Shown: positions 1-9,370 of the stretch, piece by piece
Layout of the letters: each line of letters starts with the position of its first letter
Numbering within the stretch: the stretch's first letter is position 1
Assembly: GCF_039538365.1 (NCBI RefSeq)
Contig: NZ_BAABCA010000001.1
Coordinates: 248,001-312,000 of the forward strand
Length of the DNA stretch: 64,000 bases
DNA from: Postechiella marina
Lineage (GTDB): Bacteria; Bacteroidota; Bacteroidia; Flavobacteriales; Flavobacteriaceae
Reading direction: 5' to 3'
Notes under the pieces: generated by a model
Databases searched by the model: none
The model's input: only the letters and a program-made list of their open reading frames with translations
Told to the model about the DNA's origin: nothing
Program-made: the position numbers and the translations under genes

Positions 1-2
1 CA

Positions 3-1169
3 AGAATGTGCTACACTTGGTTGTTAATGTTAGGTGCTATACCTGTTATTTTATTGGGGTTAGTACAAACGCCAACACAGTTTTTAATTTGTAGATTATT
101 TATAGGTTTTATTGGAGCATCTTTTGTTATTACTCAGGTGCATACTTCTTTAATGTTTGCGCCAAATATTGTTGGTACCGCAAATGCAACATCTGCTGGT
201 TGGGGTAACCTTGGTGGTGGTGCAAACCGTTTGGGTATGCCAATTATTGCAGCTACGGTAGTTGCTTTTGGAGTTGCAGAAGCAGAAGCGTGGAGATATT
301 CTATGATTATTGCTGGTGTTATTTGTTTTTTAATGGGTATTGTTTATTTCTTTTTTACTCAAGATACACCACAAGGAAATATTAAAGATTTAAAAGCCTC
401 TGGCGATTATGTTGAAGCTAAAAAAGATCAAGTAAAGTTTGCAACTGTGCTTAAAGATTATAGAATTTGGATTCTATTTTTAATTTATGCAGCAAGTTTT
501 GGTATCGAGTTAACGGTATATGGTACTATGGACGATTACCTTCAAAACACATTTCAATTACAAAGAGTTACAGCAGGAAACATAGTATTGTCGTTTGCCT
601 TAATGAATATTTTTGCTAGAACTTTAGGAGGTTTTTTTGGGGATAAGTTTGGAAAACTAAAAGGGTTAAGAGGTCGTGTGCTTTTCTTATCATTTATATT
701 AACTGTACAAGGTATTATGTTGGTTACTTTTTCTTTAGCCACAAGTATTATAGTTGGTTTTATCTTTTTAATTCTGTTTAGTTTATCGGTTCAAATGGCA
801 GAAGGCGCGACCTTTTCTGTAGTACCTTTTATAAATAAAAAAGCCATAGGGTCTGTTTCTGGAATTGTAGGTGCAGGAGGTAATGTAGGGGCTTTTTTAG
901 CAGCTATGTTATTAAAATCTAAATCGGCAGTAGCCGAAAAAGCAGCTATAGCAGCAAATCAAGGTTTAGGCGAAGATATAATAAGCAGTGCACAAGCAGC
1001 AGCCTCGTCTGCAGCTGTATCGCAAGGTTATTTTATAATTGGAGGAATTGTAATTGTTACAGGAGTAATAGCTTTAGCAATTAAGTTTTCTACAGAAGAT
1101 GAAAAAGTGGCAGATGTCGAGTTAAAGCAATCTCTAGATACCTTAATTCCTATAGATGTTAAAAGCTAA
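3..1169 (+). CDS. narK: NarK-type nitrate/nitrite transporter (MFS), 5' truncated by window edge
   Basis: Inner-membrane major facilitator protein that moves nitrate in and/or nitrite out. The reading frame is open to the left edge, so the Met at position 6 is internal and the first membrane helices are missing. Both nitrate-signature motifs of the NarK/NRT2 family are visible: GWGNLGGG near residue 65 counted from that Met and GIVGAGGNVGA in the C-terminal half. About ten hydrophobic segments remain. It lies 127 bases upstream of the nitrate reductase on the same strand, which supports a nitrate role. Direction of transport (nitrate uptake or nitrate/nitrite exchange) cannot be read from sequence. 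The reductase downstream looks cytoplasmic and the nitrite reductase NrfA periplasmic, so exchange would be useful here (inference). Confidence 0.9.
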   Translation, partial: RMCYTWLLMLGAIPVILLGLVQTPTQFLICRLFIGFIGASFVITQVHTSLMFAPNIVGTANATSAGWGNLGGGANRLGMPIIAATVVAFGVAEAEAWRYSMIIAGVICFLMGIVYFFFTQDTPQGNIKDLKASGDYVEAKKDQVKFATVLKDYRIWILFLIYAASFGIELTVYGTMDDYLQNTFQLQRVTAGNIVLSFALMNIFARTLGGFFGDKFGKLKGLRGRVLFLSFILTVQGIMLVTFSLATSIIVGFIFLILFSLSVQMAEGATFSVVPFINKKAIGSVSGIVGAGGNVGAFLAAMLLKSKSAVAEKAAIAANQGLGEDIISSAQAAASSAAVSQGYFIIGGIVIVTGVIALAIKFSTEDEKVADVELKQSLDTLIPIDVKS

Positions 1170-1296
1170 ATTATTATAGTAAATATTTATAAAATTAAAG
1201 AATATATAGATTGATTTTTATGGTATTCAAAATAATAAAATAGAGTCTTGTTTCTTAGTAAAATAATGTCTTACTTAGTGTTAAATAGGTGTTTAT

Positions 1297-4200
1297 ATGA
1301 ATAAAAACGAAATAAAAACAACATGCTCTTATTGTGGAGTTGGATGTGGTATTATTGTTAAAAAAGATGCCAATAATAAGGTTTTAGTTGAAGGCGATAA
1401 AGATCACCCTGTTAACAAAGGTATGCTTTGTTCAAAAGGGATGAATTTACATTACGTAGCTAATGATACTTCAGACAGAATTTTGTACCCAGAAATGCGC
1501 TGGAGCAGATCTCACCCAAGAGAACGTGTAAGTTGGGATGATGCTTTAGATAGAGCAAGTAGTGTTTTTAAATCGATAATTAAAAAACACGGACCAGATA
1601 GTGTTGGGTTTTACGTATCGGGGCAAAGTTTAACAGAAGAATATTATATAGCAAATAAGTTAACTAAAGGTTTTTTAGGTACCAATAATATAGATACAAA
1701 TTCGCGTTTATGTATGAGCTCTGCTGTTGTTGGTTACAAAAAAACTTTTGGAGAAGATAGTGTGCCTATCTCATACGAAGATATAGAGTTGGCCGATACT
1801 TTTTTAATTACAGGAGCAAACCCAGCATGGTGTCATCCTATTCTTTTTAGAAGAATTGAAAAGCGTAAAGAAGAAAACCCAGATGTTCGTATTATAGTTA
1901 TAGACCCAAGAAAAACAGATTCTGCAGCTTTTGCAGATTTGCATTTACAATTAATACCAGGAACAGATGTTGTGCTATATAATGCAATTGGTAGGTGTTT
2001 GTATAAGCGAGGTTTAATTGATGAAGATTTTATAAAAAAACATACCGAAGGCTTTAAAGCTTATAAAGAATTAATTTTTTCTACACCGTTAAAAAAAGCA
2101 TCAAAAATATGTGGTGTTCCCGAAAAAGATATTCGTAAAGCAGCCGATATTATTGGTTTATCTAAAGGTTTTATTAGCATGTGGGCCATGGGCCTTAATC
2201 AAAGTGTTGTGGGGGTAGATAAAAATGTATCACTTTTAAACCTATCTTTAATAACAGGGCAAGTAGGAAAACCAGGGGCAGGACCATTTTCGCTTACTGG
2301 TCAACCCAATGCCATGGGAGGACGAGAAGTGGGAGGTATGGCTAATTTATTAGCGGTTCATAAAGATTTAATGAATGAAGAGCATCGTAGAGAAGTAGCT
2401 CAGTTTTGGGGTGTCGATAAAATTTCTCCAAAACCAGGCTTTACAGCAACAGAGATGTTTGATGCTTTAGAGAGTGGTAAACTAAAAGCAGTTTGGATAG
2501 TATGTACAAACCCTATGGTTAGTATGCCTAATACACACCAAATAGAGCGTGCCATGAAAAACTCTAAGTTTGTTGTAGTTCAAGATATATCTCATAAAGC
2601 CGATACTGTAGCGTATGCAGACTTAGTACTTCCTGCAGCTGCTTGGTTAGAAAAAGAAGGTACCATGACTAACTCAGAGAGACGCATATCATATTTACCA
2701 AAAGAAATAGATGCGCCAGGGGAAGCTAGGCCAGATGTAGAAATACTTTGCGATTTTGCACAAAAAATGGGATTTCGTGGTTTTAATTACAGTAATACAG
2801 AAGAAATTTATAACGAATATGCTTCTATGACAAAAGGTACAAACATAGATGTATCTTACCTTAATTACGATAGATTAAAAAACGAAGGTACATTTCAGTG
2901 GCCAGTACCAGAGCATAGACATGCTGGTACTTCGCGTTTATTTGAAGATAAAGTATTTTATACACCTTCTAAAAAAGCAATATTTAATTTACCCCAAAGT
3001 ATTTATAATACATCTGTACAACCAACAGAAGAGTTTCCCTTAATTTTAACAACTGGTCGTGTAAGAGATCAATGGCACACCATGACAAAAACAGGAAAAG
3101 TATCGCGTTTAAAAACACACTATCCTACACCTGTTTTAGAAATTAATCCGGTAGATGCTTATTTATGTAAAATTAAACAAGGCGATATTACCGAAATTAA
3201 AAGTGTTAATGGCACTGTTAGGGTAAGAGCAGAAGTTACAGATAATATTCAAAAAGGTGTAGTATTTTTACCAATGCATTGGGGTAAAAAATTACAAAGT
3301 GATTTAAATAGAGCTAATAATTTAACCAATACGCATATAGATCCTGTTTCTAAAGAGCCCGATTTTAAATTTACAACCGTTTCTGTAGCAAAATATAAAA
3401 AGCCTAAAGAAAAAATTATTATTGTTGGGGCTGGAGCAGCTGCATTTAGGTTTATTCAAAATTACAGAGATTATAACGAAAAAGACGAAATACATGTGTT
3501 TTCTAAAGAGCCAAATCTATTTTATAATAGAGTGCTTTTACCAGAATACGTAACAGAAGAGTTAAGTTGGGACCAACTTTTAAAAATAAAGAAAATAGAA
3601 CTAGATAAGTTAAACATTACGTTGCATCCAGAAAATTCTATTTCTAAAATTGATAAAGTAAATAAAATAGCTACAGATCATAAAGGAGAAGAATATACGT
3701 TCGATAAATTAATTATGGCTACCGGTAGTCGTGCATTTATACCCAAAGATGTACAAATAGAGCTTCCAGGAAGATTTACAATGCGTAATAAAGGCGATGC
3801 AGATAAATTTAAAGCTTATTTAGACGCTACAGGGCTACCTCCAGAAGAGCAGCATGTTGTAATTGTTGGCGGTGGTTTGTTAGGTTTAGAATTGGCTGCA
3901 GCTATGAAACATAAAAATGCCAAAATAACAATAATTCAGCGTGCTTCAAGGCTAATGGAGCGTCAATTAGATCAAATATCTAGTAAATTATTATCTTTAG
4001 ATGTACAAGAGCGTGGCATACAAATTTATTTTGATAACGAAGTAAGCACCGTATTTAATGATGAAGATACAGGTGAATTAAACATCAATTTAAAAAGTGG
4101 AAAATTAATTACTGCAAATGCTATTGTTTATGCTATAGGTACAATACCTAATATAGAAATAGCAAAAGAAAATGGAATAGCTTGTAGTCGAGGTGTAAAA

Positions 4201-4818
4201 GTAAATCAGCATTTACAATCGTCTCACCCAGATATTTTTGCCATAGGCGAAATAGCAGAGTTTAATAACAAGTTATTTGGTATAACTTCGGCAGCCGAAG
4301 AGCAAGCTAATATTTTAGCAAACTTTATAGCTGGAGATATTAGTTGTGCTTACAATGGATCTGTTTTAATGAATATTTTAAAGTTTAACGATTTAAACCT
4401 TTGTAGTATAGGCGATATAAGTGTGCCAGATAATGATGATAGCTATGAAGAAATTATATTTACAGATATGAAAAAACGATACTATAAAAAATGTATTGTT
4501 AAAGACGATTTGTTAATAGGAGCTGTATTAATGGGCGATAAAAATGAGTTTGCAGAGTTTAAGGGCATGATTGAAAGTAAAATTGAAATGGCCGAAAAAC
4601 GCGATACCTTGCTTCGAGGGGCTTCTAGCACAGAGCCTGTAATTGGTAAACTTATATGTTCTTGCAGTCAAGTGGGAGAAGGTAATATAGAAGATGCCAT
4701 AGCAAAAGGATGCTCAGATTTTACAACTTTATGTAATCAAACAGGAGCAGGATTAGGTTGTGGAAGTTGCAAAACCGAAGTGAGAGAAATACTAAATAAT
4801 ACCAAAGTATTAGCATAA
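1297..4818 (+). CDS. Single-chain NAD(P)H-type nitrate reductase (Mo-bisPGD + FAD/NAD reductase + BFD 2Fe-2S)
   Basis: Assimilatory-type nitrate reductase, predicted cytoplasmic because no signal peptide is seen. Domains in order: N-terminal 4Fe-4S site C10-x2-C13-x3-C17-x27-C45; molybdopterin-bisPGD catalytic part to about residue 700 with the likely Mo-ligand Cys139 in NSRLCMSSAV; a NirB-like pyridine-nucleotide/FAD oxidoreductase from about 705 (dinucleotide motif VGAGAAA, second motif IVGGGLLGLE); and a C-terminal BFD-like 2Fe-2S domain from about 1117 (CSC ... GCGSC). In many bacteria the oxidoreductase is a separate subunit; here one 1173-residue chain could carry electrons from NAD(P)H to molybdenum. 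Its stop overlaps the start of the next gene by one base, so the two are co-translated. It needs the Mo cofactor genes found at 31-38 kb. Confidence 0.93.
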   Translation: MNKNEIKTTCSYCGVGCGIIVKKDANNKVLVEGDKDHPVNKGMLCSKGMNLHYVANDTSDRILYPEMRWSRSHPRERVSWDDALDRASSVFKSIIKKHGPDSVGFYVSGQSLTEEYYIANKLTKGFLGTNNIDTNSRLCMSSAVVGYKKTFGEDSVPISYEDIELADTFLITGANPAWCHPILFRRIEKRKEENPDVRIIVIDPRKTDSAAFADLHLQLIPGTDVVLYNAIGRCLYKRGLIDEDFIKKHTEGFKAYKELIFSTPLKKASKICGVPEKDIRKAADIIGLSKGFISMWAMGLNQSVVGVDKNVSLLNLSLITGQVGKPGAGPFSLTGQPNAMGGREVGGMANLLAVHKDLMNEEHRREVAQFWGVDKISPKPGFTATEMFDALESGKLKAVWIVCTNPMVSMPNTHQIERAMKNSKFVVVQDISHKADTVAYADLVLPAAAWLEKEGTMTNSERRISYLPKEIDAPGEARPDVEILCDFAQKMGFRGFNYSNTEEIYNEYASMTKGTNIDVSYLNYDRLKNEGTFQWPVPEHRHAGTSRLFEDKVFYTPSKKAIFNLPQSIYNTSVQPTEEFPLILTTGRVRDQWHTMTKTGKVSRLKTHYPTPVLEINPVDAYLCKIKQGDITEIKSVNGTVRVRAEVTDNIQKGVVFLPMHWGKKLQSDLNRANNLTNTHIDPVSKEPDFKFTTVSVAKYKKPKEKIIIVGAGAAAFRFIQNYRDYNEKDEIHVFSKEPNLFYNRVLLPEYVTEELSWDQLLKIKKIELDKLNITLHPENSISKIDKVNKIATDHKGEEYTFDKLIMATGSRAFIPKDVQIELPGRFTMRNKGDADKFKAYLDATGLPPEEQHVVIVGGGLLGLELAAAMKHKNAKITIIQRASRLMERQLDQISSKLLSLDVQERGIQIYFDNEVSTVFNDEDTGELNINLKSGKLITANAIVYAIGTIPNIEIAKENGIACSRGVKVNQHLQSSHPDIFAIGEIAEFNNKLFGITSAAEEQANILANFIAGDISCAYNGSVLMNILKFNDLNLCSIGDISVPDNDDSYEEIIFTDMKKRYYKKCIVKDDLLIGAVLMGDKNEFAEFKGMIESKIEMAEKRDTLLRGASSTEPVIGKLICSCSQVGEGNIEDAIAKGCSDFTTLCNQTGAGLGCGSCKTEVREILNNTKVLA

Positions 4819-6248
4819 TGATAGAGCCATATAGATTAAGAATAAATGGAGGTGTTTTATCTCCTGGAGAATTAAAATATATTTGTGAAGCTGCCGAAGG
4901 TTTGGGGCTAAATGCTATTTCTTTTGGTTCTAGGCAAGATATTATTTTTCCAGAAAAAATAGACGAAAACAAATTTAGCCTATTCGATAAAATCCAATTT
5001 GTTAAACCAAAAAGAGATGGAGTAGAAAATATAGCGTCATCTTATGTGTCTGCAGATATTTTGCCTAGTACCGCTTGGTTAACTAGTGATAGGTATTTAT
5101 ATGTTTTAGAGCAGTTTAAAAATAAATTAAAATTAAGAGTTAATATTACCGACCCCAAACAGCGTTTGGTGCCATTATTTACAGGTAATATTAACTTTAT
5201 AGCTTCAGAGCACGAAGATTATTGGTATTTGTATGTCAGACTTCCTGGTTGGGAAAAAACACAAATGTATCCTGCACTTATTTACAGTTGGGATATGGAT
5301 AAGATAGAACTAGCAATAGAAAATATTTTAATAGAAGAACCAGAAACTATAGAGACGGTTTTCGATCTAGTTACAGATGCAGTAGAAACAAATAACAGAA
5401 CGGTAGATACGCCTTTGGAAGTCCCATTTTACCCGTTTCCTTATTACGAAGGTATGAACCGTATAGGTACCGATAGATATTGGCTGGGCTTGTATTGGAG
5501 AAATAATAGATACGATACTGTGTTTTTAAAAGCCATGTGCGATTTATGTTCAGAAAATAAAATAGGAAAAATATCTATTACACCATGGAAGTCTTTTATT
5601 GTTAAAGGAATTCCGTTACAATCAAAATTAAAATGGGAGAAGTTTTTAGGTAAATTTGGTATAAATGTGCGCCACTCTATGCTAGAAATGAACTGGCATT
5701 TACCGGTAAACGATAAAGAGGCATTAAGTTTAAAAAAGTACTTAGTAACCAATTTCGATCAAAACGATATTAGTACCTATGGCTTAACCTTTGGTATAAA
5801 AAATTACGAAAGCGACACCTATAATTTCACCTCTATTGTTGTCGAAAAAAATAGACAACCAGAAGTAATAAGTGATTTTAAAATAAGAGATACTTACAAT
5901 TTACTTTATGCTAAAAATTTCGATCCTAATACGCGCGAATACATTACCCATGTTCAAGATGTAGATAAAGTGGAATTGCCAGGTTTGTTAATGGAATTAA
6001 GTCAACTATATTTTGAACAACTTGGTACAGAAAAAGAAGAAGACAAAGTGGTTGATTTGATAACCGAAACTGAAATAGAGGAAGTTTATCAGTGTAAAGA
6101 CTGCTTAACAATATACAATGAAGATTACGGAGATATCACACAAGGGATAGAAGTAAATACATCGTTTGAAGATCTTCCTAGCTCCTATGAATGCTCACTT
6201 TGCGAGGCTCCTAAAAGTAATTTTGAGAAGAAAACACTTGTTAAGTAA
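4818..6248 (+). CDS. Siroheme-less nitrite/sulfite-reductase-like protein with C-terminal rubredoxin domain
   Basis: 476 residues. The N-terminus (YRLRINGGVLSPGELKYIC..GSRQDIIF) matches the ferredoxin-like half-domain of NirA/CysI-type nitrite and sulfite reductases, and a second similar half-domain appears to follow around residues 200-400. The Cys-x5-Cys and Cys-x3-Cys pairs that hold siroheme/4Fe-4S in true enzymes are missing; the only internal pair is MCDLC. The last 55 residues form a rubredoxin domain: YQCKDC ... YECSLC. Fusion context and 1-base overlap with the nitrate reductase suggest an electron carrier or reductase partner rather than a nitrite reductase. Family similarity is seen in the sequence; the role is inferred. 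Confidence 0.75.
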   Translation: MIEPYRLRINGGVLSPGELKYICEAAEGLGLNAISFGSRQDIIFPEKIDENKFSLFDKIQFVKPKRDGVENIASSYVSADILPSTAWLTSDRYLYVLEQFKNKLKLRVNITDPKQRLVPLFTGNINFIASEHEDYWYLYVRLPGWEKTQMYPALIYSWDMDKIELAIENILIEEPETIETVFDLVTDAVETNNRTVDTPLEVPFYPFPYYEGMNRIGTDRYWLGLYWRNNRYDTVFLKAMCDLCSENKIGKISITPWKSFIVKGIPLQSKLKWEKFLGKFGINVRHSMLEMNWHLPVNDKEALSLKKYLVTNFDQNDISTYGLTFGIKNYESDTYNFTSIVVEKNRQPEVISDFKIRDTYNLLYAKNFDPNTREYITHVQDVDKVELPGLLMELSQLYFEQLGTEKEEDKVVDLITETEIEEVYQCKDCLTIYNEDYGDITQGIEVNTSFEDLPSSYECSLCEAPKSNFEKKTLVK

Positions 6249-6270
6249 AAGTTAATAAAAAATAGTAATT

Positions 6271-6330
6271 ACCGTTCGTCGATACTTAATTCTTATTCAC
6301 CGACACTAAAATAGTAACTAGCGAACACTT
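6271..6330 (+). promoter_or_regulatory. Three tandem LytTR/AlgR-type boxes upstream of the H-NOX operon
   Basis: The first box ACCGTTCGTCGATACTT at 6271-6287 contains the AlgR/LytTR consensus ACCGTTCGTC exactly. A related copy (TTCACCGACACT from 6296) follows 21 bases later and a weaker one (GCGAACACT, ends 6329) about 22 bases after that. Spacing of about two helical turns is what is known for LytTR direct repeats. The likely binder is the LytTR regulator encoded at the end of this operon (inference). Confidence 0.6.
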
Positions 6331-6348
6331 CTATTAACTATCCATAAT

Positions 6349-6361
6349 TATACTAATTTTA
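6349..6361 (+). promoter_or_regulatory. Probable promoter -7 region of the H-NOX operon
   Basis: The sequence tatactaatttta here is identical to the one at 13768-13780 before the T9SS gene; it contains TAATTTTA, one base off the Bacteroidota -7 box TAnnTTTG. It lies 79 bases after the first LytTR core and 58 after the second. Confidence 0.45.
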
Positions 6362-6371
6362 TACATTCAAA

Positions 6372-6794
6372 ATGGTACTCATGGAAAAAAAACTTAATGT
6401 TCTTTTAATAGAAGACGACATGATTGAAGTAATGAAATTTAACAGGACTGTTTCATCGCTAACTCTCAAGCACAATATTACCGAAGCAAATAATGGTGAA
6501 GAAGCCTTAGCTTTTTTACAGAAAAAAGACGAATTACCTGACGTAATTTTATTAGATTTGAATATGCCAAAAATAAACGGTATAGAATTCTTAACTATTT
6601 TAAAAAATGACGATGTTTTAAAATATATTCCCACTATTATTTTAACGACTTCTAATAATCAAAGAGATTTATTAGAATGTTATAAAATAGGAATTGCTGG
6701 TTATGTTTTAAAGCCTTTAAAATACGAAGACTATATGGTTAAAATAGAAAAGGTTTTGGACTATTGGAGTATTAACGAATTAAAAAGGGTATAG
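6372..6794 (+). CDS. Receiver-only (REC) response regulator
   Basis: 140-residue stand-alone receiver of the Rcp1/CheY-like type seen beside phytochrome-like and H-NOX kinases. Acidic pocket IEDD at residues 13-16, phosphoacceptor Asp62 in ILLDLNMP, conserved Thr in LTTS and Lys in LKPL are all present. There is no output domain, so it probably acts as a phosphate carrier, sink or protein-binding switch within the relay that follows. Start may be codon 1 or Met4 (6381). It is the first gene of a tight operon (next gene begins at the base after its stop) and lies behind three LytTR-type boxes. Confidence 0.92.
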   Translation: MVLMEKKLNVLLIEDDMIEVMKFNRTVSSLTLKHNITEANNGEEALAFLQKKDELPDVILLDLNMPKINGIEFLTILKNDDVLKYIPTIILTTSNNQRDLLECYKIGIAGYVLKPLKYEDYMVKIEKVLDYWSINELKRV

Positions 6795-7334
6795 ATGAAA
6801 GGTATTGTATTTACTGAGTTTTTAGATTTAGTAGAAGATAAGTTTGGTCTTGAAATGGTAGATAATATTATTACAAGCTCAACTTTAGATTCTGGAGGTG
6901 TTTACACAGCGGTAGGTACTTATAGTTTTTCTGAGATGTTGCAATTATTGCAGCATTTAAGTGCTAATACAGGAATTTCTATTGATAATTTATTATTAGT
7001 GTACGCAGAACATTTTTTTAGTGTTATAGAGCGTAGTTACCCTGGTCTTTTAGCAACTTATAAAGACCCAATAGAGATGTTGGCTTCAATAGAAAATCAC
7101 ATACATATAGAAGTAAGAAAAATATATCCAGATGCAGAACTGCCAACTTTTGAAGTTCTTGAAAAATCAGAAAAATCTCTCGTTATGATTTACAAGTCGA
7201 GTAGGGCAATGCATCATTTTGGTTTGGGATTAATGAACAAAACATTTGAACATTTTAATGCTACAGCTACTATAGAGCTCGAAAAATTAAATGATCAAGG
7301 AACAAAAGTTAAGTTTATTATCAATAAAAACTAA
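6795..7334 (+). CDS. H-NOX haem nitric-oxide-binding sensor protein
   Basis: 179 residues, the usual size of a stand-alone bacterial H-NOX domain. Family marks seen: the helix NHIHIEVRKIYPDAELPTF around residues 101-119, which holds the proximal haem His (His104 or His102), and the YxSxR motif Y133-K-S135-S-R137 that contacts the haem propionates. Such proteins bind NO with ferrous haem and control an adjacent histidine kinase. The gene abuts the REC regulator and the PAS kinase with no intergenic bases, so a sensor-kinase pair is likely. A distal-pocket Tyr, which would indicate O2 binding, was not identified, so NO selectivity is probable but unproven. Confidence 0.9.
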   Translation: MKGIVFTEFLDLVEDKFGLEMVDNIITSSTLDSGGVYTAVGTYSFSEMLQLLQHLSANTGISIDNLLLVYAEHFFSVIERSYPGLLATYKDPIEMLASIENHIHIEVRKIYPDAELPTFEVLEKSEKSLVMIYKSSRAMHHFGLGLMNKTFEHFNATATIELEKLNDQGTKVKFIINKN

Positions 7335-9323
7335 ATGAGTCAAGACAAAATAGATATTTTAACTAGGGCATTAGCTCGAGAAAAAGCAGCTAGAAAAGAG
7401 GCCGAAAAAATTCTCGAAGCTAAATCTTCTGAGTTGTACGAGGTTAATAAAAAATTATCAGAATCTAATACAGAACTCGAAACCTTATTAAACAAAACAG
7501 ATTCGCAATTACAAGGTGTTTTTGAAAACATTATAGATTCTTATGTTATTATAGACCTATTTGGCAATATTCTTAAAATGAATGATGCTGCAGTAGGTTT
7601 ACTTGATTTTGATGACGCCAAAGAAGATTACAATTTATTAGACATTGTAGATCCAAGGGATGCAGAGCTAGTACAAAATTCGTTTAAAAAACTATTTAAA
7701 GAAGGAGCCATAACAGATTTTGAGGTTAATATAATAACTAAGAGAAATAAACGTTTTTTAGCTCATATTAACGCCAGTATTATTTACGATGGCGATATTG
7801 CTGTTGCTGCTCAAGGTATTGTAAGAGATATTACAATGGAGAAGGAAGCAGCAGGAAAGTTAATTCAATCAGAAAAGCGATTAGAAGATCTTTTGAAGAA
7901 TTTAGATTCTGGTATTTTAGTTGAAGACGAAAATCGCAAAATGGTTTTAATTAATGATGCCTTTAGTAACTTCTTTTTAAAATCTGCAAAGGCTAATATA
8001 GAAAAAGGAGACGATTGTTCTTTAGCAGGAGAAAAAAATAAGGTGCTATTTAAAGATCCAGAACGTTTTGTTAAAAGCGTAGAATTGGCAGTAAAGAATA
8101 AGGTGTTAGTTAGGAATGAAGAGTTTCAAACACTAGACGGAAGAATTTTTGAAAGAGATTTTGTTCCTATTTTTAATGGCGAAGAGTATAAAGGACACAT
8201 GTGGAGTTACAAAGATGTTACTTTACAAAGAAATTATAGTAAAAGTTTAGAGTTTCAAAAGCAAAAATATCAAAATATAATTGCTAACATGAACTTAGGT
8301 ATGGCAGAGCTAGATTTGAATGATAATATTCTATTAGTTAATCAAAGTTTTGCAGACATGACTGGCTATACTAAAGAAGAACTTATAGGTGCAAAAGGCA
8401 AAGATATTTTACCTGTAAAAGATGATGTAAAATTAGTAAACAAAAAAGTTAAAGAAAGAAAAAAGGGTAGAACAGACTCTTACGAATTAAGAATAAAAAA
8501 TAAAGCAGGAGAGATAAGGTACTGGCTAGTAAGTGGTGCTCCAAATTATAATTTAAATGGCGAAGTTATTGGCTCTATAGGTGTAAATTTTGATATTACA
8601 GATTTTAAAAATTTACAATTACAAAAAGAAAACCTACTTAATAAACTAGAAAGTAGCAACGATAGTTTACAGGAGTATGCACATATTGTATCTCACGATT
8701 TAAAATCGCCATTACGAAGTATAAATGCATTAGTAAGTTGGATTAAAGCAGATAACAAGGAGAAACTAGACGAAACTAGTTTGCAAAATTTCGATTTAAT
8801 AGATACAACTCTAGAAAAAATGGAGCAGTTAATATCTGATATTTTAGAGTATTCTAGTGTTGGGTTTGACGATTCAGAAAAAGCCGATGTTAATTTAAAC
8901 GATTTAGTTAATGGTTTAATAGATATTTTATACGTGCCAGAGCATGTTAGCATAAATATACTGGAGCCTTTACCAAGTATTTATGGTGTTAAAACCAAGC
9001 TTCAACAATTATTTCAAAATTTAATAAGTAATGCAATTAAGTTTATAGATAAAGAAAAAGGACTTATCGATATATCTGTAAAAGATTTAGGTATTTATTA
9101 TCAGTTCTCTATAAAAGATAATGGTATAGGCATAGAAAAGAAGTTTCACGATAAAATTTTTAAAGTATTTCATTCTTTAAATAAACGTAAAGATTCTACT
9201 GGTATAGGCTTATCTATAGTACAAAAGATAGTAGAATTACATAATGGAGAAATTTGGTTAGAGAGTGAGCCTACAAAAGGAACAACATTTTACTTTACAA
9301 TTTCTAAAGATATTAATAAGTAA
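7335..9323 (+). CDS. PAS-domain sensor histidine kinase, partner of H-NOX
   Basis: Soluble-looking kinase of 662 residues without membrane segments. Order: N-terminal coiled coil rich in Lys/Glu (1-60), three PAS-like domains (about 60-170, 180-290, 305-425; the last with an evident PAC stretch), DHp helix with phosphoacceptor His454 in YAHIVSHDLKSPLR, and a C-terminal HATPase with an N-box (NLISNAIKF) and G-boxes (DNGIGI, GIGLS). It starts at the base after the H-NOX stop codon. Known H-NOX proteins inhibit or activate such neighbours, so NO would change its activity (inference). It lacks its own receiver domain; phosphate presumably goes to the REC protein or onward to the HPt/LytTR pair. 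Confidence 0.92.
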   Translation: MSQDKIDILTRALAREKAARKEAEKILEAKSSELYEVNKKLSESNTELETLLNKTDSQLQGVFENIIDSYVIIDLFGNILKMNDAAVGLLDFDDAKEDYNLLDIVDPRDAELVQNSFKKLFKEGAITDFEVNIITKRNKRFLAHINASIIYDGDIAVAAQGIVRDITMEKEAAGKLIQSEKRLEDLLKNLDSGILVEDENRKMVLINDAFSNFFLKSAKANIEKGDDCSLAGEKNKVLFKDPERFVKSVELAVKNKVLVRNEEFQTLDGRIFERDFVPIFNGEEYKGHMWSYKDVTLQRNYSKSLEFQKQKYQNIIANMNLGMAELDLNDNILLVNQSFADMTGYTKEELIGAKGKDILPVKDDVKLVNKKVKERKKGRTDSYELRIKNKAGEIRYWLVSGAPNYNLNGEVIGSIGVNFDITDFKNLQLQKENLLNKLESSNDSLQEYAHIVSHDLKSPLRSINALVSWIKADNKEKLDETSLQNFDLIDTTLEKMEQLISDILEYSSVGFDDSEKADVNLNDLVNGLIDILYVPEHVSINILEPLPSIYGVKTKLQQLFQNLISNAIKFIDKEKGLIDISVKDLGIYYQFSIKDNGIGIEKKFHDKIFKVFHSLNKRKDSTGIGLSIVQKIVELHNGEIWLESEPTKGTTFYFTISKDINK

Positions 9324-9370
9324 ACAAAAGTTAAGAGACGTAGTTATACAATATGCAATCGGTTAAAACA

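Noticed and set aside
6..1169. Met at position 6 as start of the NarK gene
   Set aside because: The frame is open to the window edge and NarK proteins have further helices before this point; it is an internal Met.
4818..6248. Calling the rubredoxin-fusion protein an active nitrite reductase
   Set aside because: Siroheme/4Fe-4S cysteine pairs are absent; only the fold is shared.
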